NCBI RefSeq assembly: GCF_021648825.1
Contig: NZ_JAKJHS010000001.1
Span: forward strand, 682,001-746,000
Length of the DNA: 64,000 bases
Direction of reading: 5' to 3'
Source: Rhizobium halophilum
GTDB taxonomy: Bacteria; Pseudomonadota; Alphaproteobacteria; Rhizobiales; Rhizobiaceae
In this document: piece by piece, positions 7,925-16,458 of the stretch
Numbering within the stretch: position 1 is the stretch's first letter
Layout of the letters: each line of letters starts with the position of its first letter
The notes under the pieces: generated by a model
Seen by the model: only the letters and a program-made list of their open reading frames with translations
Told to the model about the DNA's origin: nothing
Databases searched by the model: none
Program-made: the position numbers and the translations under genes

Positions 7925-8262
7925 CAACGGCGTGCCAGCATAGCGATCAGGAAGCCGACGCCGGCAGCCATCGCCACGGACTGGATAGGGCTGGTGCGGA
8001 TCTTTCGCTCCAGATCCCGCTCAAGCGACATTGCCTGCTCGCGAGCTGCTTCCACCATTTGAAGAGAAGCATCTGTGGCATCACTCGTGGCCCGGCGAGC
8101 GCGGCGGCGATAGTCGTCCGCCTTCTCGGATCCCACAGCGGCGACGCTGCGCGCCAGTGCGGCCAAATCTTCGCGCAGCTGCTGGAGCTGCACCTCAATA
8201 TCCTTTGTCGAAGAAGCTGCCGCTGCGCGGGCCGGATCATTGGATGGGTTAACCTGTGCCAT
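7924..8262 (-). CDS. DUF883 (ElaB/YqjD-type) membrane-anchored protein
   Basis: 112 residues. An Ala/Glu-rich helical region at about 20-88 is followed by a single C-terminal hydrophobic anchor (SVAMAAGVGFLIAMLARR). In E. coli this family is tail-anchored, binds ribosomes and is induced in stationary phase. The ATG at 8262 follows a clear AGGAG six bases upstream. Translation is coupled to the holin-like gene. The perfect EcfG promoter at 8431-8455 predicts a leader of about 160 bases. Confidence 0.85.
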   Translation of the reverse strand: MAQVNPSNDPARAAAASSTKDIEVQLQQLREDLAALARSVAAVGSEKADDYRRRARRATSDATDASLQMVEAAREQAMSLERDLERKIRTSPIQSVAMAAGVGFLIAMLARR

Positions 8263-8327
8263 GTTTGTCTCCTACTTAGATCTCGATCGGATGGTATTGA
8301 TCGCGGTTCGGCAAATCTTGAGTTAGG

Positions 8328-8366
8328 TCAAAGGACGTTGAAAAGGTAAAGCAGGATGCCGCGCAC
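8328..8366 (-). other. Possible 12-residue leader peptide
   Basis: Inside the long leader between the EcfG promoter and the DUF883 gene, a GTG preceded by GGGAG at a 9-base spacing opens 12 codons encoding a very hydrophobic peptide (MRGILLYLFNVL). It could be a leader peptide, a tiny membrane protein or chance. Confidence 0.3.
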
Positions 8367-8430
8367 CAGGTAAGTCTCCCGGGCCGGACAGGAAGAAGGC
8401 GCGCAGCCGCCCACCACGCTGCAAGCAGTG

Positions 8431-8455
8431 AACGACGTACTGCCGATTTTGTTCC
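8431..8455 (-). promoter_or_regulatory. EcfG-type promoter of the DUF883/holin-like pair, perfect
   Basis: On the minus strand: GGAAC at 8455-8451, 16 bases, CGTT at 8434-8431. It sits between the stop of the upstream permease and the DUF883 gene, separating the stress genes from the transporter operon. Confidence 0.82.
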
Positions 8456-8469
8456 ATGATGCGCAAACG

Positions 8470-9285
8470 TCAGCGCGCGCGCGGATCCAGCAGCTCGCGC
8501 AGGCCGTCGCCTAGAAGGCTGAACCCCATGACGGCCATCAGGATGGCAGCGCCAGGAAGGACAGCAAGCCACGGCGCTTGACCGATGAAGGTTTGCGCAT
8601 CCGCCAGCATCCGGCCCCAGGTGGGCGCAGGGGGCGCCAGCCCCAACCCAAGAAAGCTGAGGCCAGCTTCGGTCAGGATGGCGAGGCCAAGCTGGATGGT
8701 CACCTGCACAATGATCTGGTTGCCGATGTTCGGCAGCACGTGAACGAGGGTGATCCTGACCGCGGAACGCCCCATGCCGATCGCAGCCAGCACATAAGGG
8801 CGCGTCCAGATCTGCAGCGCTCCTGCCAAGGTCAGCCGCGCGAAGACCGGGATCATGAAGGTGCCGATCGCGATGATGGCGGTGATCCGTCCGGCGCCGA
8901 GGAAGGCACCGAGGGCCATGGCCGACAGGATCGGCGGGACGGCGAAGATGACATCGCAGATGCGCATCAGCACCGTCTGCAGCAGGTCGCGCCCGGCAGC
9001 CGCCAGCAGTCCAAGCACCGAGCCGATGCAAGCGCCGGCTGCGACGGCGAGGAAGGCGGTGGATAACGAGTTCCAAGCGCCCGCCATCAGCATCGACGCC
9101 ATGTCCCGGCCGAACTGGTCCGTTCCGAGCAGACCCTGTTCAAGCGGCGGCTTCAGTCGCTGAAGGATGTTGATCTGCGCCGGCGGCAAGGGCGTCCAGA
9201 CCAGCGACAGGACGGCCGTCAGGATCAACGCGCCAGTGATCAATGCCCCCGCGAGCAGGATCGGATAGCGGGCGAGGACACGCAT
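8470..9285 (-). CDS. Peptide-type ABC permease (DppC class), transporter 2
   Basis: 271 residues with a DppC-class GTDQFGRDMAS motif near 54-64, several membrane spans, an EAA loop (IGMGRSAVRITLVHVLPNIGNQ) near 168-190 and the ending LLDPRAR. It starts at ATG 9285, overlapping the stop of the DppB-class gene by one base (TGATG). It is the last gene of a ten-gene minus-strand run. The second transporter (this gene, its DppB partner and a binding protein) has no ATPase of its own nearby. Confidence 0.88.
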   Translation of the reverse strand: MRVLARYPILLAGALITGALILTAVLSLVWTPLPPAQINILQRLKPPLEQGLLGTDQFGRDMASMLMAGAWNSLSTAFLAVAAGACIGSVLGLLAAAGRDLLQTVLMRICDVIFAVPPILSAMALGAFLGAGRITAIIAIGTFMIPVFARLTLAGALQIWTRPYVLAAIGMGRSAVRITLVHVLPNIGNQIIVQVTIQLGLAILTEAGLSFLGLGLAPPAPTWGRMLADAQTFIGQAPWLAVLPGAAILMAVMGFSLLGDGLRELLDPRAR

Positions 9286-10235
9286 CAGGAACGTTCCGCC
9301 CGAAGCCGAGGATCAACGAGAATATAGGCGAGCTCGACGAGGAAATTCATCACGATCACCAGCGCCGCGAAAAACAGCACCACATCCTGCATGACGATGA
9401 CGTCACGCTGTGACAGCGCCTGATAAGCAAGCCGGCCGAGGCCGGGAAGATTGAAAACATTCTCGACCAGGACCGCTCCCGCAACGAGAAACGTCGCCTG
9501 CAGCCCGAAGACAGCGATGATCGGCACAAGTGATGCCGGCAGGGCATGGCGCCAGACGGCTCCCCCCTCCCCCAATCCCTTTGCGCGGGCGGTCCGAACG
9601 AAATCCTCGCTGAGCGTTTCGAGCACCGCTGCCCGCGTGACCCGTGTCAGGACCGCCGCCTGCGGCAGTGCAAGGGCAACCGCCGGAAGAAGCAGGGCCT
9701 GAAGCGCTAAAAGGGCGCCGGCCTCCCATCCAGGAAAGCCGCCGGCCGGCATCCAGCCGAGATTGGTCGCAAACAACAGGATGAGCAGCAGGCCGAGCCA
9801 GAAGGCGGGCACCGCGATGCCGATGTATGAAAACAGCCCCACGGTAAGATCGACCAAGCCCTTCTGTCGTCGCGCAGCCTCAACCCCCATCGGTACCGCG
9901 ATCATGAGCGAGATGAGGATTGCCATCGCCGCCAGTGGCAGCGTCACCGCAAGCCGCTCCACGATCAGCCCCGCAACGGGAACGCCGTAGGTGTAAGAGG
10001 TTCCGAGGTCGCCCTGCAACACGCCGCTGATCCAGCCGAGATAGCGCAGAGGCAGGGGCTGATCGAGCCCGAGTTCCCTCTGAAGGGCCGCAAGCGTGTC
10101 GGGGCTTGCCGACGTTCCGAGCATGACCGCTGCCGGGTCGCCCGGCAGCAGATCCATGACGAGGAAGATCAGGAGAGATGTCACGAGAAGCGTGACCACG
10201 AGACTGACCAGCCGACGCGCGATGAGCGACGCCAT
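9285..10235 (-). CDS. Peptide-type ABC permease (DppB class), transporter 2
   Basis: 316 residues. The N-terminus IARRLVSLVVTLLVTSLLIF is the usual DppB first span, the loop MDLLPGDPAAVMLG follows it, the EAA loop (ARAKGLGEGGAVWRHALPAS) is near 218-240, and the end is LVDPRLRAERS. It forms the inner-membrane channel with the DppC-class protein encoded next. It lies 69 bases after the binding-protein gene. Confidence 0.88.
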   Translation of the reverse strand: MASLIARRLVSLVVTLLVTSLLIFLVMDLLPGDPAAVMLGTSASPDTLAALQRELGLDQPLPLRYLGWISGVLQGDLGTSYTYGVPVAGLIVERLAVTLPLAAMAILISLMIAVPMGVEAARRQKGLVDLTVGLFSYIGIAVPAFWLGLLLILLFATNLGWMPAGGFPGWEAGALLALQALLLPAVALALPQAAVLTRVTRAAVLETLSEDFVRTARAKGLGEGGAVWRHALPASLVPIIAVFGLQATFLVAGAVLVENVFNLPGLGRLAYQALSQRDVIVMQDVVLFFAALVIVMNFLVELAYILVDPRLRAERS

Positions 10236-10304
10236 TCTACCGCCTCCGCTGACGGGACGCTGAACTCTGCAATCGCGACGCGTTCACCGATAGCATGGCG
10301 GCTC

Positions 10305-11816
10305 CTATTCCTCCCAGTAAACCTCCCGCAGCACGTTGGAAGGGATCGGTTCGTTTTCCCAGAGGCCCTTCAGTTTCTTGTCCCACACCCCGAGCTTCGG
10401 CATGACGAAGAGGTAGAGTGCCGGAACATCCTTGGCGAGGATCTTCTGCGCTTCGGCATAAAGTGCCGCCTGCTCATCCGAATCCGTCGTCTGCTGAATC
10501 TTGTCGAGGACCTCGTTGAGGGACGGGTTCTTGTAGTTGAAGTAGTAGGGATCACGCGCGTAGATGTCGACGTCCATCGGTTCGGCATGGGCGACGATGG
10601 TCATGCCATAATCTGACGCCTTCAAGACATCCGAGACCCACTTGGCCGGAAACTCGGTGGTCTCGATGTTCATCGTCACGCCGATCTGGGCAAACATGGC
10701 CTGCATGATCTGTGCGGTGCGCTGAGCATAGGCCATCTGAGGCGCCTTGATGGTCAAGGTGAAGCCGTTGCCGTAACCGGCCTCCTCCAGCAGTACCTTC
10801 GCCTTTTCGGGGTCGTAGGGATAGACGCCGGTGAGGTCGACATACCCGGGATCGTTCGGCGTGTAATGGCTGCCGATAGGCGTCCCGTAGCCCGACCATG
10901 CGCCCTCGACGATCATGTTGCGGTCAAGCGCCATCATCAACGCCTGGCGAACCCGTGCGTCATCGAAGGGCTTGCGAGCATTGTTCATTCCGGCAACCAC
11001 CTTCATCTCGGTGTCGCCGATGACCGTTACGAGACGGTCGTCGCCTTCGAAGCTTTCCATGAGTTCGGGCGCCGCGAACTCGGGGAAGGCATCGACATCC
11101 CCGGCCTTGAGCGCCGCAGCCTGGGCCTGCGGTTCGGAGATGAAGCGAAAGACTGCCGTTTCCAGCTTCGCCGCCTCATCCTTGTTCCAGTAGTTGGGAT
11201 TGCGAGCCAGTTCGACCTTCTCGCCCTTCGACCAGTCGACGAAGGTAAAGGGGCCTGTCCCGACCGGCGTCGTCTTGTTGTTGTCAGCCGATTTGGTACC
11301 CACCATGCTGGAGGATGGCCAGGCGAGCCAGTAGAGAAGGCTGCCCGTCGGCTCGCTGAGCTTCAGCACCAGCGTCTGCGCGTCCGGCGTTTCCACGCCT
11401 TCGATCGTCTGGAAGTAGCGTTTCTGCGGGTTGACTGAGTCCGCGCCCCGCGCGCGGTCGATCGCAAACTTGGCGACGGAGGAATCGAAAACCTCCCCAT
11501 CATGGAAGGTGACACCGGGGCGAAGCTTGAAGGTGTAGGTTTTGCCATCTTCGGAGATCTCCCAGCTTTCCGCGAGCTGGGGCTGGACAGCACCATTGCG
11601 ATCAATGGTCGTCAGGCCTTCGAAGATGTTCTGCCACGTCACCTGGCCGATCGCGACCGGCGCCGCGATGGTGGGATCGAGACCAGCGGGTTCGATAGAC
11701 ATCCCCAAGGTGACTGAGGTCTTGGGTGCTGCTTCAGCGAAGGGGGCCGCAGATAATGCGGCGAACAAGACGCCGCCGAAAACTGCGGCGGCACCGAATA
11801 ACTTCCTGATACGCAT
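10305..11816 (-). CDS. Peptide-type ABC substrate-binding protein, transporter 2
   Basis: 503 residues of the SBP family 5. A Sec signal peptide runs to about residue 29 (ends APFAEAAP). The family's early motif SIEPAGLDPTIAAP and the later DDARVRQALMMALDRN are both present. The start ATG 11816 has GAGG five bases upstream; the frame is open further upstream but that part has no signal peptide. The ligand is unknown. The neighbouring dipeptidase and the absence of sugar genes favour a peptide or opine-like compound. Confidence 0.9.
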   Translation of the reverse strand: MRIRKLFGAAAVFGGVLFAALSAAPFAEAAPKTSVTLGMSIEPAGLDPTIAAPVAIGQVTWQNIFEGLTTIDRNGAVQPQLAESWEISEDGKTYTFKLRPGVTFHDGEVFDSSVAKFAIDRARGADSVNPQKRYFQTIEGVETPDAQTLVLKLSEPTGSLLYWLAWPSSSMVGTKSADNNKTTPVGTGPFTFVDWSKGEKVELARNPNYWNKDEAAKLETAVFRFISEPQAQAAALKAGDVDAFPEFAAPELMESFEGDDRLVTVIGDTEMKVVAGMNNARKPFDDARVRQALMMALDRNMIVEGAWSGYGTPIGSHYTPNDPGYVDLTGVYPYDPEKAKVLLEEAGYGNGFTLTIKAPQMAYAQRTAQIMQAMFAQIGVTMNIETTEFPAKWVSDVLKASDYGMTIVAHAEPMDVDIYARDPYYFNYKNPSLNEVLDKIQQTTDSDEQAALYAEAQKILAKDVPALYLFVMPKLGVWDKKLKGLWENEPIPSNVLREVYWEE

Positions 11817-11944
11817 GACGGCCTCGTTCCCTGAGCAGGTGTTGCATAACGCGTCAGCCCATATGGCATCGCTGCAGCGAACACACAATAGGGATTCAAC
11901 ACAAGGTGCGTAGCCGAAACTGCAACACAAAAGTCGTCGGCGGA

Positions 11945-12850
11945 TTATCTGGCAGGATGGGCGATCCCTACGTAGTCTTCAATGAACTCTACCAAGGCTT
12001 TTGCCGCTGCTGTCAGTTGCCGATCCGTAGAGACGCAAAGGTCGATGGCAGTGCGCACGGCTTTGCCATCGGCGATCGGCACTGCGGATAACAACCCTGC
12101 CTCTACCTCACGACGCACAGCCAGCTCAGGAAGCAGGGTCACCGCCGCCCCCCGCAGGACCAGTTCCTTCAGCATATCAAGCGAACTGGTGACGAACAGC
12201 GGATCGGGCTCCAGCTTCTCGCGCGCAAACAGGTCGTCGATCGCTTGGCGCGCCGCAAATCCGCGATCGGGGAGCGCCAACGGCAGCTCCATCAGCTTCG
12301 TAAGCGTAATCTCCTTCGCCTTGGACAAAGGATGCTGCCTGCTGAGGATTACATCATACGCAACCTCGGAGCTCAGGCGGACCTTCACGCCAGCCATCGG
12401 CGGAGCAAAAAGCGTGACCGCGATATCCGCCTCGCCCGCAGCGAGCGCCTCTATTACCTCGCGGGCGCTGCTGATCGTGACCTCGAAGCGCAGTCTGGGG
12501 TGGCGCAGGCTGAATTCGGCAAGCACCGGCGCAATCACGTTCGCGACGGTCGCACCATTGGCATAGAGCACCACCTTGCCGCCCTGCAGACCCTTCAGAT
12601 CGTCGATTAGCTGGTGAACATGATCCAGCTCGCGCAGGGTTTTGCCCGCCCGCTCCGCCAGCAGCCTACCGGCCGCCGTCAGCCGAATGCCGCGGTTGCT
12701 GCGCTCGACAAGCTGCGCACCGAAGTATTCCTCGAGATTCTCGATTTGTCGACTAACCGCCGTTGGCGCGACATTCAGGTTCTCCGCCGCCGCACGCATG
12801 GAATTGGTGCGCACCAGCTCGTCAAAATAGAGCAGCGCCCGAAGGTTCAT
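11945..12850 (-). CDS. LysR-family transcriptional regulator
   Basis: 301 residues with an N-terminal winged helix-turn-helix (AAENLNVAPTAVSRQIENLEEYFGAQLVERS at about 20-50) and a C-terminal effector-binding domain. It sits within the minus-strand peptide-transport run, 18 bases after the ATPase gene and 128 bases before the second binding protein. Regulation of one or both transporters is likely but inferred. LysR genes are more often divergent from their targets, so this in-line position is slightly unusual. Confidence 0.88.
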   Translation of the reverse strand: MNLRALLYFDELVRTNSMRAAAENLNVAPTAVSRQIENLEEYFGAQLVERSNRGIRLTAAGRLLAERAGKTLRELDHVHQLIDDLKGLQGGKVVLYANGATVANVIAPVLAEFSLRHPRLRFEVTISSAREVIEALAAGEADIAVTLFAPPMAGVKVRLSSEVAYDVILSRQHPLSKAKEITLTKLMELPLALPDRGFAARQAIDDLFAREKLEPDPLFVTSSLDMLKELVLRGAAVTLLPELAVRREVEAGLLSAVPIADGKAVRTAIDLCVSTDRQLTAAAKALVEFIEDYVGIAHPAR

Positions 12851-12868
12851 GCCCGTGCACCGGCCGCG

Positions 12869-13618
12869 TCAGTCACGACGGAAGCCCTCGCTCGCCACCA
12901 TCAGCTGGCGGGTATAATCCGCCGCGAGCTGCCGCTTTTCTAGTGCCTCGACCGGCACCGTCTCGACCACCTCGCCGCTCTTCATCACGGTGAGGCGTTC
13001 GCACATATGGCTGATGACGCCCAGATCATGGCTAACCATGACGAAGGTGAGGTTCCGGTCGCGGCGCGCCTGCTCCAGAAGATTGAGGATCTCCGCCTGG
13101 ATCGATGCGTCGAGTGCTGAGGTCGGCTCGTCGAGGAGCAGGATCTTCGGTTCGACGATGAGGGCGCGGGCGATCGCAATTCTCTGCCGCTGCCCGCCCG
13201 ACAGCTGATGCGAGTAACGAAAGCGGAAGCCGCTCCCGAGCCCCACCTCGTCCAGCGCACGGGCAATCCGGGCATCCACGTTATCAAACCCGTGGATAGT
13301 CAGCGGCTCCAGCAGCAACCGGTCGACCGTCTGGCGCGGATGCAGTGACCCGTAAGGATCCTGGAAGACCATCTGGACCGTGCGGTAGAACTCTTTGTCG
13401 CGCTTGCGGCCGCTATAGCTGCGCCCGTTGACCGTGAGACTGCCCGACTGGAAGCTGGCGAGCCCAGTGATTGCGCGTAGCAGGGTCGACTTGCCGGAGC
13501 CGGATTCACCGACAATGCCGAAGGACTCACCGAAGTTGACGTCGAGGCTGACGCGGTTCAGTGCAGCGAAATCCTCGTACATCACCAGCATGTCGCGGAT
13601 CGAGAGAGCAGCCGTCAT
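12869..13618 (-). CDS. Peptide-type ABC transporter ATPase (DppF class)
   Basis: 249 residues. Walker A is GESGSGKST, the signature motif LSGGQRQRIAIARA, and Walker B LLLDEPTSALD, all in normal order. ATG 13618 overlaps the stop of the DppD-class gene (ATGA). It is somewhat short for DppF-class proteins, which usually carry a C-terminal extension of about 60-80 residues. This pair is the only peptide-type ATPase pair in the region. Confidence 0.9.
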   Translation of the reverse strand: MTAALSIRDMLVMYEDFAALNRVSLDVNFGESFGIVGESGSGKSTLLRAITGLASFQSGSLTVNGRSYSGRKRDKEFYRTVQMVFQDPYGSLHPRQTVDRLLLEPLTIHGFDNVDARIARALDEVGLGSGFRFRYSHQLSGGQRQRIAIARALIVEPKILLLDEPTSALDASIQAEILNLLEQARRDRNLTFVMVSHDLGVISHMCERLTVMKSGEVVETVPVEALEKRQLAADYTRQLMVASEGFRRD

Positions 13619-14448
13619 TCTGCCCACTCCTTCTGGCGCTCAAGAACCGGCAGCGGATGCCGGTGGCTGCCGATGTGCGGCAGGCAGTTCAGAAGCCCCT
13701 GGGTGTAGGGATGTTGTGCCTGATCGAGATTGGCGGAGGACAGCTCCTCCACCACGCGTCCCGCATACATGACCAGCACGCGGTCGCAGAAGGTCGAGAC
13801 GAGGCGGAGATCGTGAGACACGAAAATCAGCCCCATGCCCCGTTCCGCCACCAGCTTGTCGAGGATCGCCAGCACCTCAAGCTGGACGGTGACATCCAGC
13901 GCCGAGGTCGGCTCGTCGGCGATCAGCAAGTCCGGGCCGCAGACCAGCATCATCGCGATCATCGCCCGCTGACCCATGCCGCCGGAAACCTCGTGCGGGT
14001 AGAGATCGAAGACGCGCTCCGGGTCGTTGATCTGAACCGCCTCGAGCATCTGCAGGACGCGCGCGCGAGCATCCTTGCTGCTGATCCGCTCGTGGGTCTT
14101 CAGCGTCTCGACGATCTGCAGTCCGATTGTCATCACCGGGTTCAGCGAGTATTTCGGGTCCTGAAGGATCATCGCGAGACGTTTGCCGCGCAGCAGGCGC
14201 CTTTCCTTTGGTGGCATCGCCAGAAGGTCCATGTCGCCGAAAAGCAGCTTCTTGGCCCGGACATCCGCCTGGTTGGGCGTCAGGCCCATGATGGCCCGGC
14301 CGGTCTGCGACTTGCCCGATCCGGACTCGCCGACGATCCCAAGCCGCTCGCGCCCAAGACTGAAGGAAACGCCGCGTACCGCGTCGACCGTTCCGGTTCG
14401 GGTGGGAAAGCTGACCCTCAGATCTTCGACCGTCAGAAGTGGCGTCAT
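13615..14448 (-). CDS. Peptide-type ABC transporter ATPase (DppD class)
   Basis: 277 residues. Walker A is GESGSGKS near residue 37, the signature VSGGMGQRAMIAMM, and Walker B LLIADEPTSALD. The C-terminal stretch (AQHPYTQGLLNCLP) is the DppD-class tail. The signature reads VSGGMGQR instead of the commoner LSGGMRQR. Four-base overlaps join it to the permease before it and the ATPase after it, so all four genes are translationally coupled. Confidence 0.9.
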   Translation of the reverse strand: MTPLLTVEDLRVSFPTRTGTVDAVRGVSFSLGRERLGIVGESGSGKSQTGRAIMGLTPNQADVRAKKLLFGDMDLLAMPPKERRLLRGKRLAMILQDPKYSLNPVMTIGLQIVETLKTHERISSKDARARVLQMLEAVQINDPERVFDLYPHEVSGGMGQRAMIAMMLVCGPDLLIADEPTSALDVTVQLEVLAILDKLVAERGMGLIFVSHDLRLVSTFCDRVLVMYAGRVVEELSSANLDQAQHPYTQGLLNCLPHIGSHRHPLPVLERQKEWAE

Positions 14449-15377
14449 TGTCCCGCCTCCTTCGGATCGAGCGCGTCGCGAAGGCCGTCACCCAGCAGGT
14501 TGAAGCCGAGGCTGACGATCAGGATTGCGATGCCCGGCATGGCGGCAACCCACCACTGGTCGAGGATGAAGCGTCGCCCCGAAGCGATCATTGCACCCCA
14601 TTCCGGCAGCGGCGGCTGCGCGCCGAGCCCAAGGAAGCCGAGACCGGCGGCGGTCAGGATGATGCCTGCCATGTCGAGCGTGACGCGCACAATCAGCGAG
14701 GACAGGCAGAGCGGCATGACGTGGCGCATCACGATGCGGAACGGCGACGCGCCCATCAGCTGCACGGCTGAGATGAACTCCGACTGCCGGAAGGTCATGG
14801 TTTCGGCCCGCGCGATGCGGGCATAGGGTGGCCAGGACGTGACGGCGATCGCAAGGATCGCGTTCTCGATGCCTGGTCCGAGAGCCGCGACCAGCGCAAG
14901 CGCCAGCACGAGCTTCGGGAAGGCGAGGAAGATGTCGGTGATGCGCATCAGAACGGCATCGATCCACCCTCCGGCATAACCGGACACCGTGCCGACGATC
15001 AGCCCGACTGGTGCGGCAATGACCGCGACCAGAACCACGACGAGCAGCGTCAGACGCGAGCCGTAGAGCAGCCGCGAGAGGATGTCGCGACCCTGGTCAT
15101 CCGTCCCCAGCAGATAGCCTTCAGCACCCGGCGGCAAAAGGCGCGCATTGCGAAGGTCACCCTGCAGCGGATCATGGGGCGCAAGCACGCCGGCAAAGGC
15201 TGCGACGAACAACAGCGCAAGGATGATCACAAGGCCAAGAAGGGCGAGACGGTTTTCGCCAAACCGCCTCCAGACGACGTAAGCCCGCCCCAGCTTAGCC
15301 TGCCGGCGCGACTGCGGGCGGTCCGACAGCAGCCACTCCCGCGAGTAAGGTTTCACAGTCTGCTCCACGACGCTCAT
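14445..15377 (-). CDS. Peptide-type ABC permease (DppC class), transporter 1
   Basis: 310 residues from ATG 15377 (MSVVEQTVK), which overlaps the stop of the preceding permease by ATGA; the open frame extends upstream but only in the shadow of that gene. DppC hallmarks are GTDDQGRDILSRLLYG, an EAA loop (QLMGASPFRIVMRHVMPL) and the end DALDPKEAGQ. The N-terminal cytoplasmic part carries a basic stretch (SDRPQSRRQAKLGRAY). Confidence 0.9.
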   Translation of the reverse strand: MSVVEQTVKPYSREWLLSDRPQSRRQAKLGRAYVVWRRFGENRLALLGLVIILALLFVAAFAGVLAPHDPLQGDLRNARLLPPGAEGYLLGTDDQGRDILSRLLYGSRLTLLVVVLVAVIAAPVGLIVGTVSGYAGGWIDAVLMRITDIFLAFPKLVLALALVAALGPGIENAILAIAVTSWPPYARIARAETMTFRQSEFISAVQLMGASPFRIVMRHVMPLCLSSLIVRVTLDMAGIILTAAGLGFLGLGAQPPLPEWGAMIASGRRFILDQWWVAAMPGIAILIVSLGFNLLGDGLRDALDPKEAGQ

Positions 15378-16441
15378 CGGCTGCGGGTCCTCGGATCGAG
15401 CGTCCGATAAAGAAGATCGGACAGGAGATTGATGCCGACGAAGACGGCACCGATCACCACGGTTCCACCGAGCACGGCGTTCATGTCTGCGTTCTGCAGC
15501 GAATTGGTGATGTAGAGGCCAAGCCCCGGCCAGGCAAAGATCGTTTCCGTCAGGACGGAGCCTTCCAGCAGCCCTGCATAGGAAAGCGCAATCACCGTGA
15601 CCAACGGAACGGCGGCATTGCGCAGTGCATGAAACCAGATGATGCGCGCTTCCGACAAGCCCTTTGCGCGCGCGGCGACGATATACTCCTGGCTCAGCTC
15701 GTTCAGCATGAAGGAGCGCGTCATGCGGCTGATATAGGCAAGCGAGAAATAGCCAAGCAGCGCGCCCGGCAGGATGATGTGGCGGAAGAGGTCGCGCACG
15801 ACGTCCCATTCACCCTGCCAGATGGCATCGACCAGATAGAACCCCGTCGTCGGCGTAAAGGTGTATTCATAGACAATGTCCATGCGGCCCGGATAAGCGA
15901 CCCAGCCGAGCTTTGCATAGAAGAGAACAAGCGCCAGCAGCCCCAGCCAAAAGATCGGCACGGAATAGCCGACGAGCCCGATCACCCGCACCACCTGATC
16001 CGCAATGCTGCCGCGCTTGACCGCAGCAAGGACTCCGAGCGGAATGCCGAGGACCGCGCCGATGATGGTGCCGACGGTCGCAAGTTCGATGGTTGCCGGG
16101 AAGACGCGCAGAATGTCTGTCAGCACCGGATTGGTGGTCAGCACGGACGTGCCGAAGTCTCCGGAAGCGACCTGCTTCAGGTAGATCCAGAACTGCTGGT
16201 AGAGCGGCAGGTCGAGGCCGAGCTCCAGCCGGATCCGCTCGACCACGTGCTGGGGCGCACGATCGCCGACAATGGCAAGCGCCGGATCAATTGGAATGAC
16301 CCGGCCGATGAAGAAGGTGACGGCAAGAAGGCCGAGGAGGGTTGTCGCCGCCATGACGATGAAGCGCATGAGCGCGGACGCGAAGGCAGGGACCCGCCGC
16401 TGAGGACGGCGGGTGACTGCGGATGTATCCATAGGAGCCAA
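15374..16441 (-). CDS. Peptide-type ABC permease (DppB class), transporter 1
   Basis: 355 residues from TTG 16441, which has GAAGGA eight bases upstream; ATG 16432 is three codons later but its spacing to that site is long. It has a first span near 27-50 (MRFIVMAATTLLGLLAVTFFIGRVIP), an EAA loop (ARAKGLSEARIIWFHALRNA) and the end TLDPRTRSR. It is longer than most DppB proteins by a basic N-terminal extension. Confidence 0.88.
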   Translation of the reverse strand: MAPMDTSAVTRRPQRRVPAFASALMRFIVMAATTLLGLLAVTFFIGRVIPIDPALAIVGDRAPQHVVERIRLELGLDLPLYQQFWIYLKQVASGDFGTSVLTTNPVLTDILRVFPATIELATVGTIIGAVLGIPLGVLAAVKRGSIADQVVRVIGLVGYSVPIFWLGLLALVLFYAKLGWVAYPGRMDIVYEYTFTPTTGFYLVDAIWQGEWDVVRDLFRHIILPGALLGYFSLAYISRMTRSFMLNELSQEYIVAARAKGLSEARIIWFHALRNAAVPLVTVIALSYAGLLEGSVLTETIFAWPGLGLYITNSLQNADMNAVLGGTVVIGAVFVGINLLSDLLYRTLDPRTRSR

Positions 16442-16458
16442 GGATGTATTCCTTCAGC

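Noticed and set aside
13561-14826. Long plus-strand frame opposite the DppD/DppF-type ATPase genes
   Set aside because: It lies wholly antisense to two clear ABC ATPase genes and has a low-complexity product, a typical shadow frame in high-GC DNA.
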